Assembly (NCBI GenBank): GCA_963817075.1
Contig: CAWFMT010000008.1
Location: 1-64,000 of the forward strand
Direction of reading: 5' to 3'
DNA length: 64,000 nt
Origin: DASPKM01 sp963817075
Lineage (GTDB): Bacteria > Bacteroidota > Bacteroidia > Chitinophagales > Chitinophagaceae
Shown: positions 35,658 to 45,123 of the stretch, piece by piece
Numbering within the stretch: position 1 is the first letter of the stretch
How the letters are laid out: each line of letters starts with the position of its first letter
The notes under the pieces: model-generated
Told to the model about the DNA's origin: nothing
Database searches by the model: none
The model's input: only the letters and a program-made list of their open reading frames with translations
Program-made: the position numbers and the translations under genes

Positions 35658-36719
35658 TTGCTAATTGAATTCACAGATAAAGGTCTCTATTGTCCACAGG
35701 GGAAATTTTATATCGATCCCTGGAAGCCTGTTGACAAAGCTGTAATAACACATGGTCATAGCGATCATGCATACTTCGGTCACAAATCCTATCTCTGTCA
35801 TACTTATACAAAGCCGATTCTTCAATTAAGATTAGGAGAAAATTCCTATCAAACGCTTGATTGGGATCAGCCAATTGAAATCAATGGGGTGCAATTAAGC
35901 ATGCATCCCGCAGGACACATCATTGGATCATCACAAATCAGACTTGAGTATAGAGGGGAAGTATGGGTTGTAAGTGGAGACTATAAAACTGAAAATGATG
36001 GCATAAGTGGAGAGTTCCAGCCTATACGATGCAACACATTCATTACAGAATCAACATTTGGCTTACCTATATACAGATGGAAACCGCAATCGGTCATCTA
36101 TGAAAATATCAAAGAATGGATAAGGTCAAACAGAAGTGAGAACAGGACATCAGTATTATTAGCATACAGCCTTGGTAAGGCACAACGATTATTGGAAGTT
36201 GCAGCAGAAGCAGCTGAAAATATTTTTGTTCACGGGGCTATTTTCAATACTCAGGAAGCTTTACGAAATGCAGTCCCACTCTCAACATCAAAAGGATTTC
36301 CTGAAGTAAAACGTGTCTCCCCCGAAATTTCAAAGGAGGTCTATCAACAAAGTGTAGTGATTGCTCCTCCCGGTGCTGATGGATCACCATGGATCAAAAG
36401 ATTCACTCCTTATGCAGTTGGCGTTTGCAGTGGCTGGATGCAAGTAAGGGGAAATGTGAGACGAAGAAACATTGATGCAGGATTTGCTCTTAGTGATCAT
36501 GCCGACTGGAACGGGTTGTTGGATTCAGTTAAATCAACAGGAGCTGAAAAAGTTTTTGTCACTCATGGATTTCAATCTGTTTTTAGTCGATACCTCAATG
36601 AGATCGGGATTCCGGCAGCAGAAGTAAAAACTGAATACGGAGAAGAAGAATCTGAACAAAAAGAAGGCACTGATGTTCTAGACGATGAGCAATTTGATAA
36701 ACCTAAGGACCCTGAATAA
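35658..36719 (+). CDS. Ligase-associated DNA exonuclease (metallo-beta-lactamase/beta-CASP)
   Basis: A cytoplasmic nuclease of the beta-CASP group that accompanies ATP-dependent DNA ligases. The metallo-beta-lactamase motif THGHSDHA is at about residue 31-38, followed by HPAGHIIGS, VSGDYKTE, TESTFGLP, LAYSLGKAQR and a late FALSDHADW and VTHGF supplying further metal ligands. I prefer TTG 35658, which starts LLIEFTDKGLYCP as family members do; an in-frame TTG at 35571 would add 29 residues encoded by repeat-like sequence. The C-terminal 25 residues are acidic. It begins the run exonuclease-ligase-helicase, 38 bp before the ligase, and so belongs to that repair module. Confidence 0.87.
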   Translation: MLIEFTDKGLYCPQGKFYIDPWKPVDKAVITHGHSDHAYFGHKSYLCHTYTKPILQLRLGENSYQTLDWDQPIEINGVQLSMHPAGHIIGSSQIRLEYRGEVWVVSGDYKTENDGISGEFQPIRCNTFITESTFGLPIYRWKPQSVIYENIKEWIRSNRSENRTSVLLAYSLGKAQRLLEVAAEAAENIFVHGAIFNTQEALRNAVPLSTSKGFPEVKRVSPEISKEVYQQSVVIAPPGADGSPWIKRFTPYAVGVCSGWMQVRGNVRRRNIDAGFALSDHADWNGLLDSVKSTGAEKVFVTHGFQSVFSRYLNEIGIPAAEVKTEYGEEESEQKEGTDVLDDEQFDKPKDPE

Positions 36720-36757
36720 TTTATTTTAAAAAATGACGAGAGAAGTTTAGAAATAGC

Positions 36758-38365
36758 ATGGAGAATTTTGCTGAACTGGTAAGAATATTGGGTACAACAA
36801 CAAAGACCAATGAAAAGCTGGAGGCTTTATCAGATTATTTTGCCAGGGCAGACGGTAAGGATAGAGTGTGGGTCATCGCCATTTTTAGTGGAAGACGTCC
36901 TCGGAGAGCGGTCAATTCAACACAACTCAGTACATGGTGCATCGAGGCAGCTGAAATTCCTTCATGGCTGTATGTAGAGTCGTATTCAACAGTCGGGGAC
37001 CTTGCCGAAACAATTGCCTTGTTATTGCCAGAGCCATCGTCCACACGGCAAGATCATACACTTTCATGGTATATCGAACAACTGATCCTGATTGAAAAAC
37101 AGGACGAATCCATCAGGAAAAAATTTATCCTGGATTCTTGGATGGAGATGGATTACTCTCAAAGATTTGTTTTCAATAAACTCATCACTGGTGCTTTCCG
37201 AATCGGAGTATCGCAACAAATGATGGTAAATGCCCTTGCAAAAACTGTACGCCTCCCTGCATCAGTAATTGCGCATCGCATCAGTGGGAATTGGGATCCT
37301 TCCACTACCACATTTGAAGATCTTCTTGGAGAAAAACCAGAATTTATTGATCATTCCAAACCCTACCCTTTCTATCTTGCTTATGCATTAGAGAACGAAC
37401 TAGAGTCGCTTGGCGATCCCTCTGAATGGCAGGCAGAATGGAAATGGGATGGCATCCGCGGACAGATAATTAAAAGAAATGGTGAGCTCTTTGTCTGGAG
37501 TCGTGGTGAAGAACTGATAACTGAAAAATTTCCTGAATATCATATTCTGAGAGAACTGCTACCTGAAGGAATTGCGATTGATGGAGAAGTGCTGCCATAT
37601 AGAGATGGCCAGGTACTTAATTTCAACGTTCTCCAAACCAGGATCGGAAGAAAAAATGTGACCAGGAAACATCTGCAGGATGCACCCGCTGCTTTTTTTG
37701 CATATGACTTGCTTGAATGGAATGGGAACGACTTTCGCGAAAAGTCACTGACAGAAAGAAGAAATCAATTGGAAAATATTATCAATTCATACCGATCAAT
37801 TAATTCAAATTTCCCAATACTCCTCTCGCCGATCGTAGAATTCGATAATTGGGAACAATTGTCAAGGGAACGTGAGCGCTCAAGAGAATTGAACAGTGAA
37901 GGCATCATGCTGAAAAGAAAAACATCGGTTTACCAGGTGGGCAGAAAAAGAGGAGATTGGTGGAAATGGAAGATAGATCCGCTGACCATCGATGCAGTAA
38001 TGGTATATGCAGCAAAAGGCAGTGGCAGAAGAAGTAATTTATATACTGATTATACATTCGCAGTCAGGAATGGCGATGAACTCGTCACTTTTGCGAAGGC
38101 ATATTCAGGATTAACTGACAAGGAATTCGCCCAGGTAGATTCATTTGTCAAAAGAAATTCGCTTGAGAAATTCGGACCTGTTCGAACTGTAAAACCCGAA
38201 CTTGTTTTTGAGATTGCATTTGAAGGAATAGCAGCATCCAATCGACATAAGTCTGGCGTAGCCTTGCGCTTCCCAAGGATGCATCGCTGGAGGAAAGACA
38301 AATCGGTAGATCAAATCAATACACTGGAAGATTTAAAAAAGATGTTGGAGATTTATGGCAAGTGA
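36758..38365 (+). CDS. ATP-dependent DNA ligase (ligase-associated repair module)
   Basis: A 535-residue ATP-dependent DNA ligase. An N-terminal helical DNA-binding domain (about 1-200) precedes the nucleotidyltransferase domain; the adenylated lysine is Lys229 in WKWDGIRG (motif I, KxDGxR), followed by SRGEE, DGEVLPYR, AFFAYDLLEWNG, SEGIMLKR (motif IV) and DWWKWKID (motif V). The OB domain is at about 415-535. It seals nicks and is distinct from the replicative NAD-dependent LigA. Its 3' end overlaps the helicase start by 11 bp, showing translational coupling, as in the conserved Lhr-ligase-nuclease set. Confidence 0.92.
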   Translation: MENFAELVRILGTTTKTNEKLEALSDYFARADGKDRVWVIAIFSGRRPRRAVNSTQLSTWCIEAAEIPSWLYVESYSTVGDLAETIALLLPEPSSTRQDHTLSWYIEQLILIEKQDESIRKKFILDSWMEMDYSQRFVFNKLITGAFRIGVSQQMMVNALAKTVRLPASVIAHRISGNWDPSTTTFEDLLGEKPEFIDHSKPYPFYLAYALENELESLGDPSEWQAEWKWDGIRGQIIKRNGELFVWSRGEELITEKFPEYHILRELLPEGIAIDGEVLPYRDGQVLNFNVLQTRIGRKNVTRKHLQDAPAAFFAYDLLEWNGNDFREKSLTERRNQLENIINSYRSINSNFPILLSPIVEFDNWEQLSRERERSRELNSEGIMLKRKTSVYQVGRKRGDWWKWKIDPLTIDAVMVYAAKGSGRRSNLYTDYTFAVRNGDELVTFAKAYSGLTDKEFAQVDSFVKRNSLEKFGPVRTVKPELVFEIAFEGIAASNRHKSGVALRFPRMHRWRKDKSVDQINTLEDLKKMLEIYGK

Positions 38366-40877
38366 GATTGATATCATGAAAGTACAATCCGTCACCGATT
38401 CACCAGGATATGAAATAATTAATACCTGGCTCGCCCAACATAATAGATACCCATTTAAATTCCAGGAAGAAACCTGGCAGGCCATTCATGAAGGCAAAAG
38501 TGGATTGGTAAATGCCCCAACTGGTTGTGGAAAAACTTTCTCTGTTTTTCTGGGTTCACTTATCAAGTACATCAATTTCAATCCTAACAATTATCGAACA
38601 AAGAAAAAAAATGGACTTCAACTGCTTTGGGTTACTCCATTGAGGGCGTTGGCTAAGGATATTGGAAGAGCGATGGAGGAGGTCATTTCTCAACTCGGGA
38701 TGGCCTGGGAAATAGGCATCAGAAATGGTGATACAGATATCAGTGAAAGGCAACGACAGAAGAGGCAGATGCCCGAAGTTCTCATAATCACTCCTGAAAG
38801 TCTTCATCTTCTTCTCGGTCAAAAAGGGTATCCTGAGCTTTTCCGAAACCTAAAAATTATTGCAGTTGATGAGTGGCACGAGTTGCTTGGGAGTAAAAGA
38901 GGAGTACAGGTTGAATTGGCAATCTCAAGAATAGTCGGTCTATCAATATCTCAATTCAAAGAAGAATCAATTTCACTTTCTGTTTGGGGAATCAGTGCAA
39001 CTATTGGAAATCTTGTGCAGGCTGAAGAAGTATTATTATCCTCCCTTGTCGTAAACAGAAAGATTACTCCTGTGATGATCAGAGCTGACTTGAACAAGAA
39101 GATAGAGGTGGAATCAATTATACCTGATGAAATTGAAAAATATCCCTGGGCGGGTCATTTAGGAATAAAACTGGCTGAAAAAGTTTTGCCGATAATTCAT
39201 GAGAGCACTACTACATTAATCTTTATCAATACAAGAGGAATGAGTGAGCAATGGTATCAGAAATTGCTCGACATAGCTTCTGATCTTGCAGGGGCCCTCG
39301 CTTTACATCATGGAAGTATTGAGCCCGAACTTCGAATATGGGTAGAAGAGGCCTTGCATGAAGCGAAATTGAAGGCTGTGGTTTGCACCTCCAGTCTGGA
39401 TTTAGGAGTAGACTTCCGTTCAGTTGAAACCGTTATCCAGGTAGGATCTCCAAAGGGTGTTGCAAGGTTTCTTCAGCGTGCGGGAAGAAGTGGTCATAGT
39501 CCTGATGCAGTCAGTAAAATATTTTTTCTGCCAACACATTCACTTGAGTTGGTTGAAGCTGCAGCATTGAAGTCTGCCATATCAGAAAATCTGATCGAAA
39601 GTCGCGAACCAATGGTTCTTTGCTTCGATGTATTGATTCAATATTTAGGAACGCTTGCCATATCGGATGGATTTAGAAGCGATCAGATTTTTGAGGAGAT
39701 AAAATCAACATATTGTTATCAGGAAATAACAGCTGATGAATGGCAACGCATTCTTTATTTTCTGACATCAGGCGGGACTGCCTTGCAGCAATATGATGAA
39801 TTCAAAAAAGTTGAAGTGATCGATGGACTCTTCAAAGTGAATAGCCGTCGCGTTGCAATGCGGCATCGGATGCATATCGGAACCATTGTTAGCGATCCGA
39901 TGTTGAAAGTGAAATTTATGTCTGGGGGATATATCGGCGTTATCGAGGAAGGATTTATTTCGCGGCTCGAACCTGGAAATGTATTTACCCTTGCAGGCAG
40001 GCAGCTGGAATTAGTTATGATCAAAGACATGACAGTCATCGTAAAAAAATCCAATGCGAAAAAATCAATTGTTCCAAGCTGGCAGGGTGGAAGAGTTCCT
40101 TTAAGTGCAAAACTTGGTAAAAAATTGAGAGAGGCATTTAACCGTGCTCTAAAACCTGGCCCGGATGAAAATGAACTTGTTGCCCTTCGTCCTTTATTTG
40201 AATTGCAGAACCATTTGTCTGTCGTGCCAAAAGCAAACGAGCTGCTGATCGAACAAATTGAAACAAAAGATGGCTTTCATCTTTTTGTTTTTCCATTTGA
40301 AGGAAGACTTGTTCATGAAGCCATGGCCGCTGTATTAGGATATAGGATCAGTCGCATCACTCCTATTACTTTTTCATTCGCGATGAATGATTATGGTTTT
40401 GAACTTTTAAGCGACCAGCCCATTCCTGTGGACGACAGTAATGTCTATGAGCTTTTCAGTCCGGAAAATCTCTATGAGGATATTCAGCGAAGTGTGAACT
40501 CTACAGAAATGGCGAGGAGAAAATTCAGGGATATTGCAGTCATAGGTGGATTGATCTTCCAGGGATATCCTGGTGAACAAAAAAAAGCCAGGCATTTGCA
40601 GGCGTCCGCTTCTCTTTTATTCAATGTATTCAATGAATATGATCCCGACAACTTGTTACTCCGACAAGCTTACCAGGAAGTATTTTATCAGCAAATGGAA
40701 GAAGTCCGATTAAGAAATATGTTGGAAAGGATTCAGGAATCCAGGATCGTCATCACATACCCTGAGAAGTTGACACCATTCTGTTTCCCAATCAAAGTGG
40801 ATAGCATGAGAGAAAATCTCTCCTCTGAAAAACTGGAAGATAGAATTAAGAGGATGCAAACACAGTTAAAGGCATGA
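38355..40877 (+). CDS. Ligase-associated Lhr-like DEXH helicase
   Basis: An 840-residue superfamily 2 helicase. Walker A is APTGCGKTFS (about residue 55), motif II is VDEWHELLGSKRG, motif III is ISATIGN, and motif VI is FLQRAGRSGHS, followed by the Lhr-type winged-helix and core region (about 430-840). Lhr helicases unwind DNA:RNA and DNA forks 3' to 5' and respond to DNA damage. The length matches the short, ligase-associated form rather than the 1500-residue Lhr. It starts inside the ligase gene (ATG 38355; ATG 38376 is an alternative). A family A hairpin follows its stop. Confidence 0.92.
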   Translation: MASEIDIMKVQSVTDSPGYEIINTWLAQHNRYPFKFQEETWQAIHEGKSGLVNAPTGCGKTFSVFLGSLIKYINFNPNNYRTKKKNGLQLLWVTPLRALAKDIGRAMEEVISQLGMAWEIGIRNGDTDISERQRQKRQMPEVLIITPESLHLLLGQKGYPELFRNLKIIAVDEWHELLGSKRGVQVELAISRIVGLSISQFKEESISLSVWGISATIGNLVQAEEVLLSSLVVNRKITPVMIRADLNKKIEVESIIPDEIEKYPWAGHLGIKLAEKVLPIIHESTTTLIFINTRGMSEQWYQKLLDIASDLAGALALHHGSIEPELRIWVEEALHEAKLKAVVCTSSLDLGVDFRSVETVIQVGSPKGVARFLQRAGRSGHSPDAVSKIFFLPTHSLELVEAAALKSAISENLIESREPMVLCFDVLIQYLGTLAISDGFRSDQIFEEIKSTYCYQEITADEWQRILYFLTSGGTALQQYDEFKKVEVIDGLFKVNSRRVAMRHRMHIGTIVSDPMLKVKFMSGGYIGVIEEGFISRLEPGNVFTLAGRQLELVMIKDMTVIVKKSNAKKSIVPSWQGGRVPLSAKLGKKLREAFNRALKPGPDENELVALRPLFELQNHLSVVPKANELLIEQIETKDGFHLFVFPFEGRLVHEAMAAVLGYRISRITPITFSFAMNDYGFELLSDQPIPVDDSNVYELFSPENLYEDIQRSVNSTEMARRKFRDIAVIGGLIFQGYPGEQKKARHLQASASLLFNVFNEYDPDNLLLRQAYQEVFYQQMEEVRLRNMLERIQESRIVITYPEKLTPFCFPIKVDSMRENLSSEKLEDRIKRMQTQLKA

Positions 40878-40888
40878 GTGATGAATTG

Positions 40889-40965
40889 TTTAACCGCCAA
40901 GGCGCCAGGACGCAAAGGACGCAAGGCTTGGCGTAACCTTGCGCCTTAGCGTCTTTGCGGTTAAT
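40889..40965. repeat. Complete family A hairpin repeat
   Basis: TTTAACCGCCAAGGCGCCAG... and its inverted partner ...CCTTAGCGTCTTTGCGGTTAA form a near-perfect 30-bp-armed hairpin 11 bp after the helicase stop. No T-run follows. Confidence 0.75.
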
Positions 40966-41054
40966 TTAATGTTCATGTAGTATAAGCGACACTAGATGTA
41001 AAAAAAACCAACAGGAAACTCCAACCCATAATTTTACATCCATAATCAAAGTCA

Positions 41055-41540
41055 ATGAGAAAAAAGATTCTCCTGATAGTGCTGGCAATATTCGTGATCA
41101 TTCAATTTATTCGTCCGGCCAGGAACAAATCTTCCCATATATCTGCGAATGACCTAAGCAAACATTATGAAGTACCTGCTCATGTTAAAAAGATCCTGGA
41201 AGTGTCCTGTAATGATTGCCATAGTAACAATACAGTTTATCCATGGTACACCAATATTCAGCCGGCTGGCTGGTGGATGCAATGGCATGTAAATGATGGG
41301 AAAGGGCATTTGAACTTTTCTGAATTTGCTGCCTATACTCCAAAGAGACAACATCATAAATTGGAGGAAACAATAGATCTGCTCGAGAGGAACCAAATGC
41401 CTTTGGACAGCTATTTGTGGATGCATAAGGATGCTGCTCTCAGTTCAGAGCAAAAGGAGATACTGATCATCTGGGCCAAAACATTAATGAATAAAATTGC
41501 TTCGGAAAATAATCTTGCCGCAGAGCCATCGAAAAAGTAG
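41055..41540 (+). CDS. Haem-binding domain protein (CxxCH, Haem_bd family)
   Basis: A 161-residue protein with an N-terminal membrane anchor or signal (about 4-20) and a single c-type haem motif CNDCH at residues 52-56, followed by SNNTVYPWYTNIQPAGWW and a C-terminal helical segment with LSSEQKEILIIWA. This layout matches the Haem_bd (DUF1888-like) domain of Bacteroidota. It should be held in the periplasm by its N-terminus and bind one haem covalently; a role in electron transfer or redox sensing is inference. It lies between the helicase and pdeM, an unexpected place for a periplasmic haem protein. Confidence 0.85.
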   Translation: MRKKILLIVLAIFVIIQFIRPARNKSSHISANDLSKHYEVPAHVKKILEVSCNDCHSNNTVYPWYTNIQPAGWWMQWHVNDGKGHLNFSEFAAYTPKRQHHKLEETIDLLERNQMPLDSYLWMHKDAALSSEQKEILIIWAKTLMNKIASENNLAAEPSKK

Positions 41541-41576
41541 TCTCGACACTTACCTTTAGCGTTCTAATAATTATTT

Positions 41577-42230
41577 GTGCAAACCCCTTTGAGACACGAG
41601 ATTCATCAGCAAAATTTTTGGCTCTCACCTGATCGTTGCGTATACTGGGAAGAGGAACAGGCTCTGATCCTTTCCGACCTACATTTTGGAAAGACCGGGC
41701 ACTTCAGAAAATCTGGGATCGCAGTTCCACAAAGTGTTTTCAAGGATGATATTCAGCGATTGGTGGATCAATTGCAATTTTTCAATGCCAGGCAATTGAT
41801 AGTTGTTGGAGATATGTTCCATAGTCATGCAAACAAAGAACATGAACTTTTCATGAGATGGAGGAATGATTTCCCTCATCTTACTGTTCACCTCGTAAAA
41901 GGCAATCATGATATACTAAAAAAGAAATGGTATACTGAAGCCAACATCCTTCTTCATGATGATTGTCTGGAAATAAATCAATTCAGTTTTATGCATGATT
42001 TAAGTGGCTGCCCAGATTCTCCTGGTCAATATTTTTTTACAGGCCATATTCATCCAGGAATTAGCATATCTGGTATTGCAAAACAATCCTTGAAGTTTCC
42101 GTGTTTCTATTTCACTGAAGACTATGCCGTGTTACCAGCTTTCAGCAGGTTCACGGGACTTGCCATGATCGATCCTAAGAGAAATGAGGATGTCTTTGCG
42201 ATTGTAGAGAATAAGGTTATTGCGATGTAA
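41577..42230 (+). CDS. pdeM: Ligase-associated metallophosphoesterase PdeM
   Basis: A 217-residue calcineurin-like phosphoesterase of the ligase-associated DNA damage response group. Metal motifs in order: SDLHFGK, VVGDMFHSH, KGNHD and FTGHIHPG, all with the expected Asp, His and Asn ligands. The start is a GTG at 41577; no ATG is available before the conserved region. A near-consensus -7 box TACCTTTA is 18-25 bp upstream. It completes the exonuclease-ligase-helicase-phosphoesterase set, although it is separated from the helicase by the haem-protein gene. Confidence 0.88.
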   Translation: MQTPLRHEIHQQNFWLSPDRCVYWEEEQALILSDLHFGKTGHFRKSGIAVPQSVFKDDIQRLVDQLQFFNARQLIVVGDMFHSHANKEHELFMRWRNDFPHLTVHLVKGNHDILKKKWYTEANILLHDDCLEINQFSFMHDLSGCPDSPGQYFFTGHIHPGISISGIAKQSLKFPCFYFTEDYAVLPAFSRFTGLAMIDPKRNEDVFAIVENKVIAM

Positions 42231-42457
42231 ACTTGAAACCCGAATCCTCTGATATTTTGAAATTTGGTTTCTTCGCTTCGCTCAGGATTGGGAAATTGGG
42301 AAAATGGAATTGGTATTTAGGAATTTGGAATTAGTGAAGAGATGCTTTAACCCGAAACTCGGTGCATTAGAACGCAGGGAAATAAGTTTATTCAAGATTT
42401 ACGTCTCACGACTCACGATTCACGGCTTCTGACTTCAGACCTCAGACCTCAGACTTC
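42229..42457. repeat. Compound intergenic repeat block (C, 52-bp repeat, D)
   Basis: The pdeM/DUF5916 convergent gap is almost entirely repeats: ACTTGAAACCCGAATCC (42231-42246), the 52-bp dispersed repeat in inverted orientation (42254-42305), AACCCGAAACTC (42350-42361), ACGTCTCACGACTCACGATT (42401-42425) and GACTTCAGACCTCAGACC repeats (42431-42457), the last reaching the stop codon of the next gene. Confidence 0.75.
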
Positions 42458-44955
42458 TATTTCTTCTTTTTCAACTGCTGATAGTCGAGGTAGTAAATAA
42501 ATCTAACGGTGAATTCATTTCCGTGGGCCTTGTCAAACACCTGTTCCAGGTTGCCGAAGTATTTTGCGTGCTTTACTCCATCCACCATGTATTCAAAATC
42601 TCTTCCCAGCCAATTCTTGTATCCAAGAATAATTCTGCTACCCAACCGAAAATCCCAGGTATAAAAAACATCAAGGCTAAAAGTATTGTAGTTCACATCG
42701 TAATTCGAAGGGATCAGATTAAATCGTTCGTCCCAGTACCCATCATTTCTTACGTCGTAAAGGTTTGTATTTTCAAGTTTGTTCCAGTAATGCCGGGCGC
42801 GCAAGGTCATATTCATCCTGGGGGTGAAATTATATGTGCCGGTAAGGATGGTAGCTACGTCAGTATACTTTCTTCTTGCAAGAATGGGATCTCCAGTGAG
42901 ATTATCACGAATGAATGCAAATCCCCATTGACCGTTATCATGCTGTCGAGCGAAATCAAGATCTACTGTTAACCTGTCACTGAACCTGTATCTGCCTCCA
43001 ACACCAAGCAAGGTATAAGGATCGTTTGGTTGAGGGCCTTCAGCTGCTCCGAAATTCCATCTTCCAAAAAATCTCTTTCTGCTGTCACTACTTCCCTGAA
43101 TGCCGACAAAATAATAAGGTGAACGTTTCAATACTCTTCTTGGAGTTGCCCTCACATCCATTGGAGTCTGGAGATCAAAGAAATCTCTAAACCAACCCGG
43201 GGAAGTTTCAAACCGGACACTTAAATCCCAAAAATTATGAAAGATCCAGAAGGCTGAAGCCTCCAATTGCCTTTTCTGATTTGTGAATGGTTTGAACAAA
43301 TGAGACTGCGTAAGCATAAAAGAGTAGCGCTGGTTGAGAAATCTCTTTGTAGCCTGATAGATATTGTAACTAACACCAGCAACACTTACAACTTCATTAG
43401 GAGCTGGAAGAATACCAAGATCATTCGGGTCATACTGATCAGATTCAATATTGTTGCTTATCGAGTATTGAAGCTTGCCGCTGATCTTTGCAAATTCAAT
43501 ATAGTTGGCAAAGCCGTCATAAGAATTGTCGGAGAAAACCTTACTGTATTTTGGTCGGACCCACAAGACGTGCTGATTGTTTTTATCGTAAAGCGCGAGG
43601 TTAACTGCAGTAACGTTTGCATCTCGCTCATGCCCATTTCTTAAAACATTTGTGTTGGTGAGCGTGATATAGGAACGATTTTTCAAAGCCTGGTCAAGCA
43701 CAATGATGTTGTAATTGGCCATCGGCTCTGTTGTAATCACGGAATCGGATCCATTAAATCTATTTCTGACCCTGGCCCGAACAGGTTCCGTAAGCGCATT
43801 GAATATTCCTATTCCTAACTTATTCTTGGTTCGACCTGAAAATTTAATCGCATTATACAAGCGTGTGACATATGGATTCTTGATTATATCATAATCCTGT
43901 AGTCCACCACTCTGGGTCTCAAAAATCAGATTACCATATCCACCTGGAGTTCTACCAATCCTTCTTGAATAGAAAATACCCGCCTTATTGAATAACTCGG
44001 TTCCTTCAGTGAAGAATGGGCGATTTTCCGTAAATCTTACTTCGTATGGCGAAATATTATTGATTAGATTGTCAGAAATCACCTGGCCAAAATCAGGGAT
44101 TAGGGTTACATCAAGTGTAAAGCTTTCACTGATCCCATACTTAACATCCATTCCTCCACTCTTGAGCCATTCAGTATTCGTGCCGCCAATCTCAGGAGTA
44201 CTTCTGTAACCTCCGCTTACATAGGGTGAAAAACTAAGTCGAAGTGGAGGTACAAGATTTTGCAAACCAGAAAGGTTGCCGAATTGATTTACAAACCCGT
44301 TGGTATTTGGATCAACCGCGTTCCAAAACGCGGTCTCATTTTCTCTTCTTGAAAACCTCAAGAATTGAATGCCCCATTCCTGAATCTCACTTTTTGAAAA
44401 TCTCAAAGCACTATAGGGAATTTTCATTTCAACAACCCATCCATCCGATTTCATACTTACCCTACTATCCCATACGGCATCCCAACTAAGATCCCCATAA
44501 GTTCCAAACCCATTTGCAGGAGTATTCGGAGAAAGCCTTGCATCCGTTTGAACATTACGAGCTGTTACCAAAAATTGAAAACCAGTTTGCTTATCATGAT
44601 AGGTATCAAAAAAAACAGCGAAATAATCGATATCCTGTCGTTGCTCGGCATCCCTCAGGGTCATCTGCTTTCTAATCAATGAAGGATCCTCGTACAGATA
44701 GGCACCCACGTAAATGGCCTGGTTATCGTAAACTAATTTGACTTCTGTTTTAACGATGGAAGGATTCCCGAAGACAGGTGTGTTCGTAATAAATTCAGTA
44801 GCTAGAGGTGCATTTTTCCAGGCAGCGTCGTCCAGGTTACCGTCAAGGCGGGGAGCAACGCTAATTGCATTCGCCTGGAGATTCTTAATCTGTGCAAAAG
44901 CCAACTGCCCATGCAGTAGCCAGCCTAACAGCAACAAAACAGCAATTTTACGCAT
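42457..44955 (-). CDS. DUF5916 outer-membrane protein with CBM9-like N-terminal domain
   Basis: An 832-residue exported protein with a signal peptide ending LAFAQ. Residues about 30-225 resemble a carbohydrate-binding family 9-like sandwich (PRLDGNLDDAAWKNAPLATEF, VKLVYDNQAIYVGAYLYED). The rest is a beta-barrel-like region of the DUF5916 type, with many alternating aromatic strands (RYSFMLTQSHLF, FTVRFIYYLDYQ) and a TonB-barrel-like FTENRPFFTEG. This family is common in Bacteroidota outer membranes; its substrate is unknown. It ends with a Lys-rich tail. A single gene, convergent with pdeM. Confidence 0.85.
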   Translation of the reverse strand: MRKIAVLLLLGWLLHGQLAFAQIKNLQANAISVAPRLDGNLDDAAWKNAPLATEFITNTPVFGNPSIVKTEVKLVYDNQAIYVGAYLYEDPSLIRKQMTLRDAEQRQDIDYFAVFFDTYHDKQTGFQFLVTARNVQTDARLSPNTPANGFGTYGDLSWDAVWDSRVSMKSDGWVVEMKIPYSALRFSKSEIQEWGIQFLRFSRRENETAFWNAVDPNTNGFVNQFGNLSGLQNLVPPLRLSFSPYVSGGYRSTPEIGGTNTEWLKSGGMDVKYGISESFTLDVTLIPDFGQVISDNLINNISPYEVRFTENRPFFTEGTELFNKAGIFYSRRIGRTPGGYGNLIFETQSGGLQDYDIIKNPYVTRLYNAIKFSGRTKNKLGIGIFNALTEPVRARVRNRFNGSDSVITTEPMANYNIIVLDQALKNRSYITLTNTNVLRNGHERDANVTAVNLALYDKNNQHVLWVRPKYSKVFSDNSYDGFANYIEFAKISGKLQYSISNNIESDQYDPNDLGILPAPNEVVSVAGVSYNIYQATKRFLNQRYSFMLTQSHLFKPFTNQKRQLEASAFWIFHNFWDLSVRFETSPGWFRDFFDLQTPMDVRATPRRVLKRSPYYFVGIQGSSDSRKRFFGRWNFGAAEGPQPNDPYTLLGVGGRYRFSDRLTVDLDFARQHDNGQWGFAFIRDNLTGDPILARRKYTDVATILTGTYNFTPRMNMTLRARHYWNKLENTNLYDVRNDGYWDERFNLIPSNYDVNYNTFSLDVFYTWDFRLGSRIILGYKNWLGRDFEYMVDGVKHAKYFGNLEQVFDKAHGNEFTVRFIYYLDYQQLKKKK

Positions 44956-45070
44956 CCTGGTTTCGGGTCAATGCAAAATAAGGTTCAAACACCTTTGCTT
45001 GAGAAAGCAGCCTTCTTATTTTGCAGAATTCGTAGAATTACGGGGTTATTTTCAGTATTTTCCACATAAG

Positions 45071-45096
45071 AAAAAAGGCTGCCAGTACAGCCTTTT
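45071..45096 (-). terminator. Rho-independent terminator of the XRE-S24 regulator
   Basis: On the minus strand a 9-bp stem AAAAGGCTG / CAGCCTTTT with a 6-nt loop is followed by extra T residues (45076-45071). It lies 28 bp past the regulator stop and, given its symmetry, could also act in the opposite direction. Confidence 0.8.
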
Positions 45097-45123
45097 AGAC
45101 AAGTTTAAATCTTCGATTGCTGC

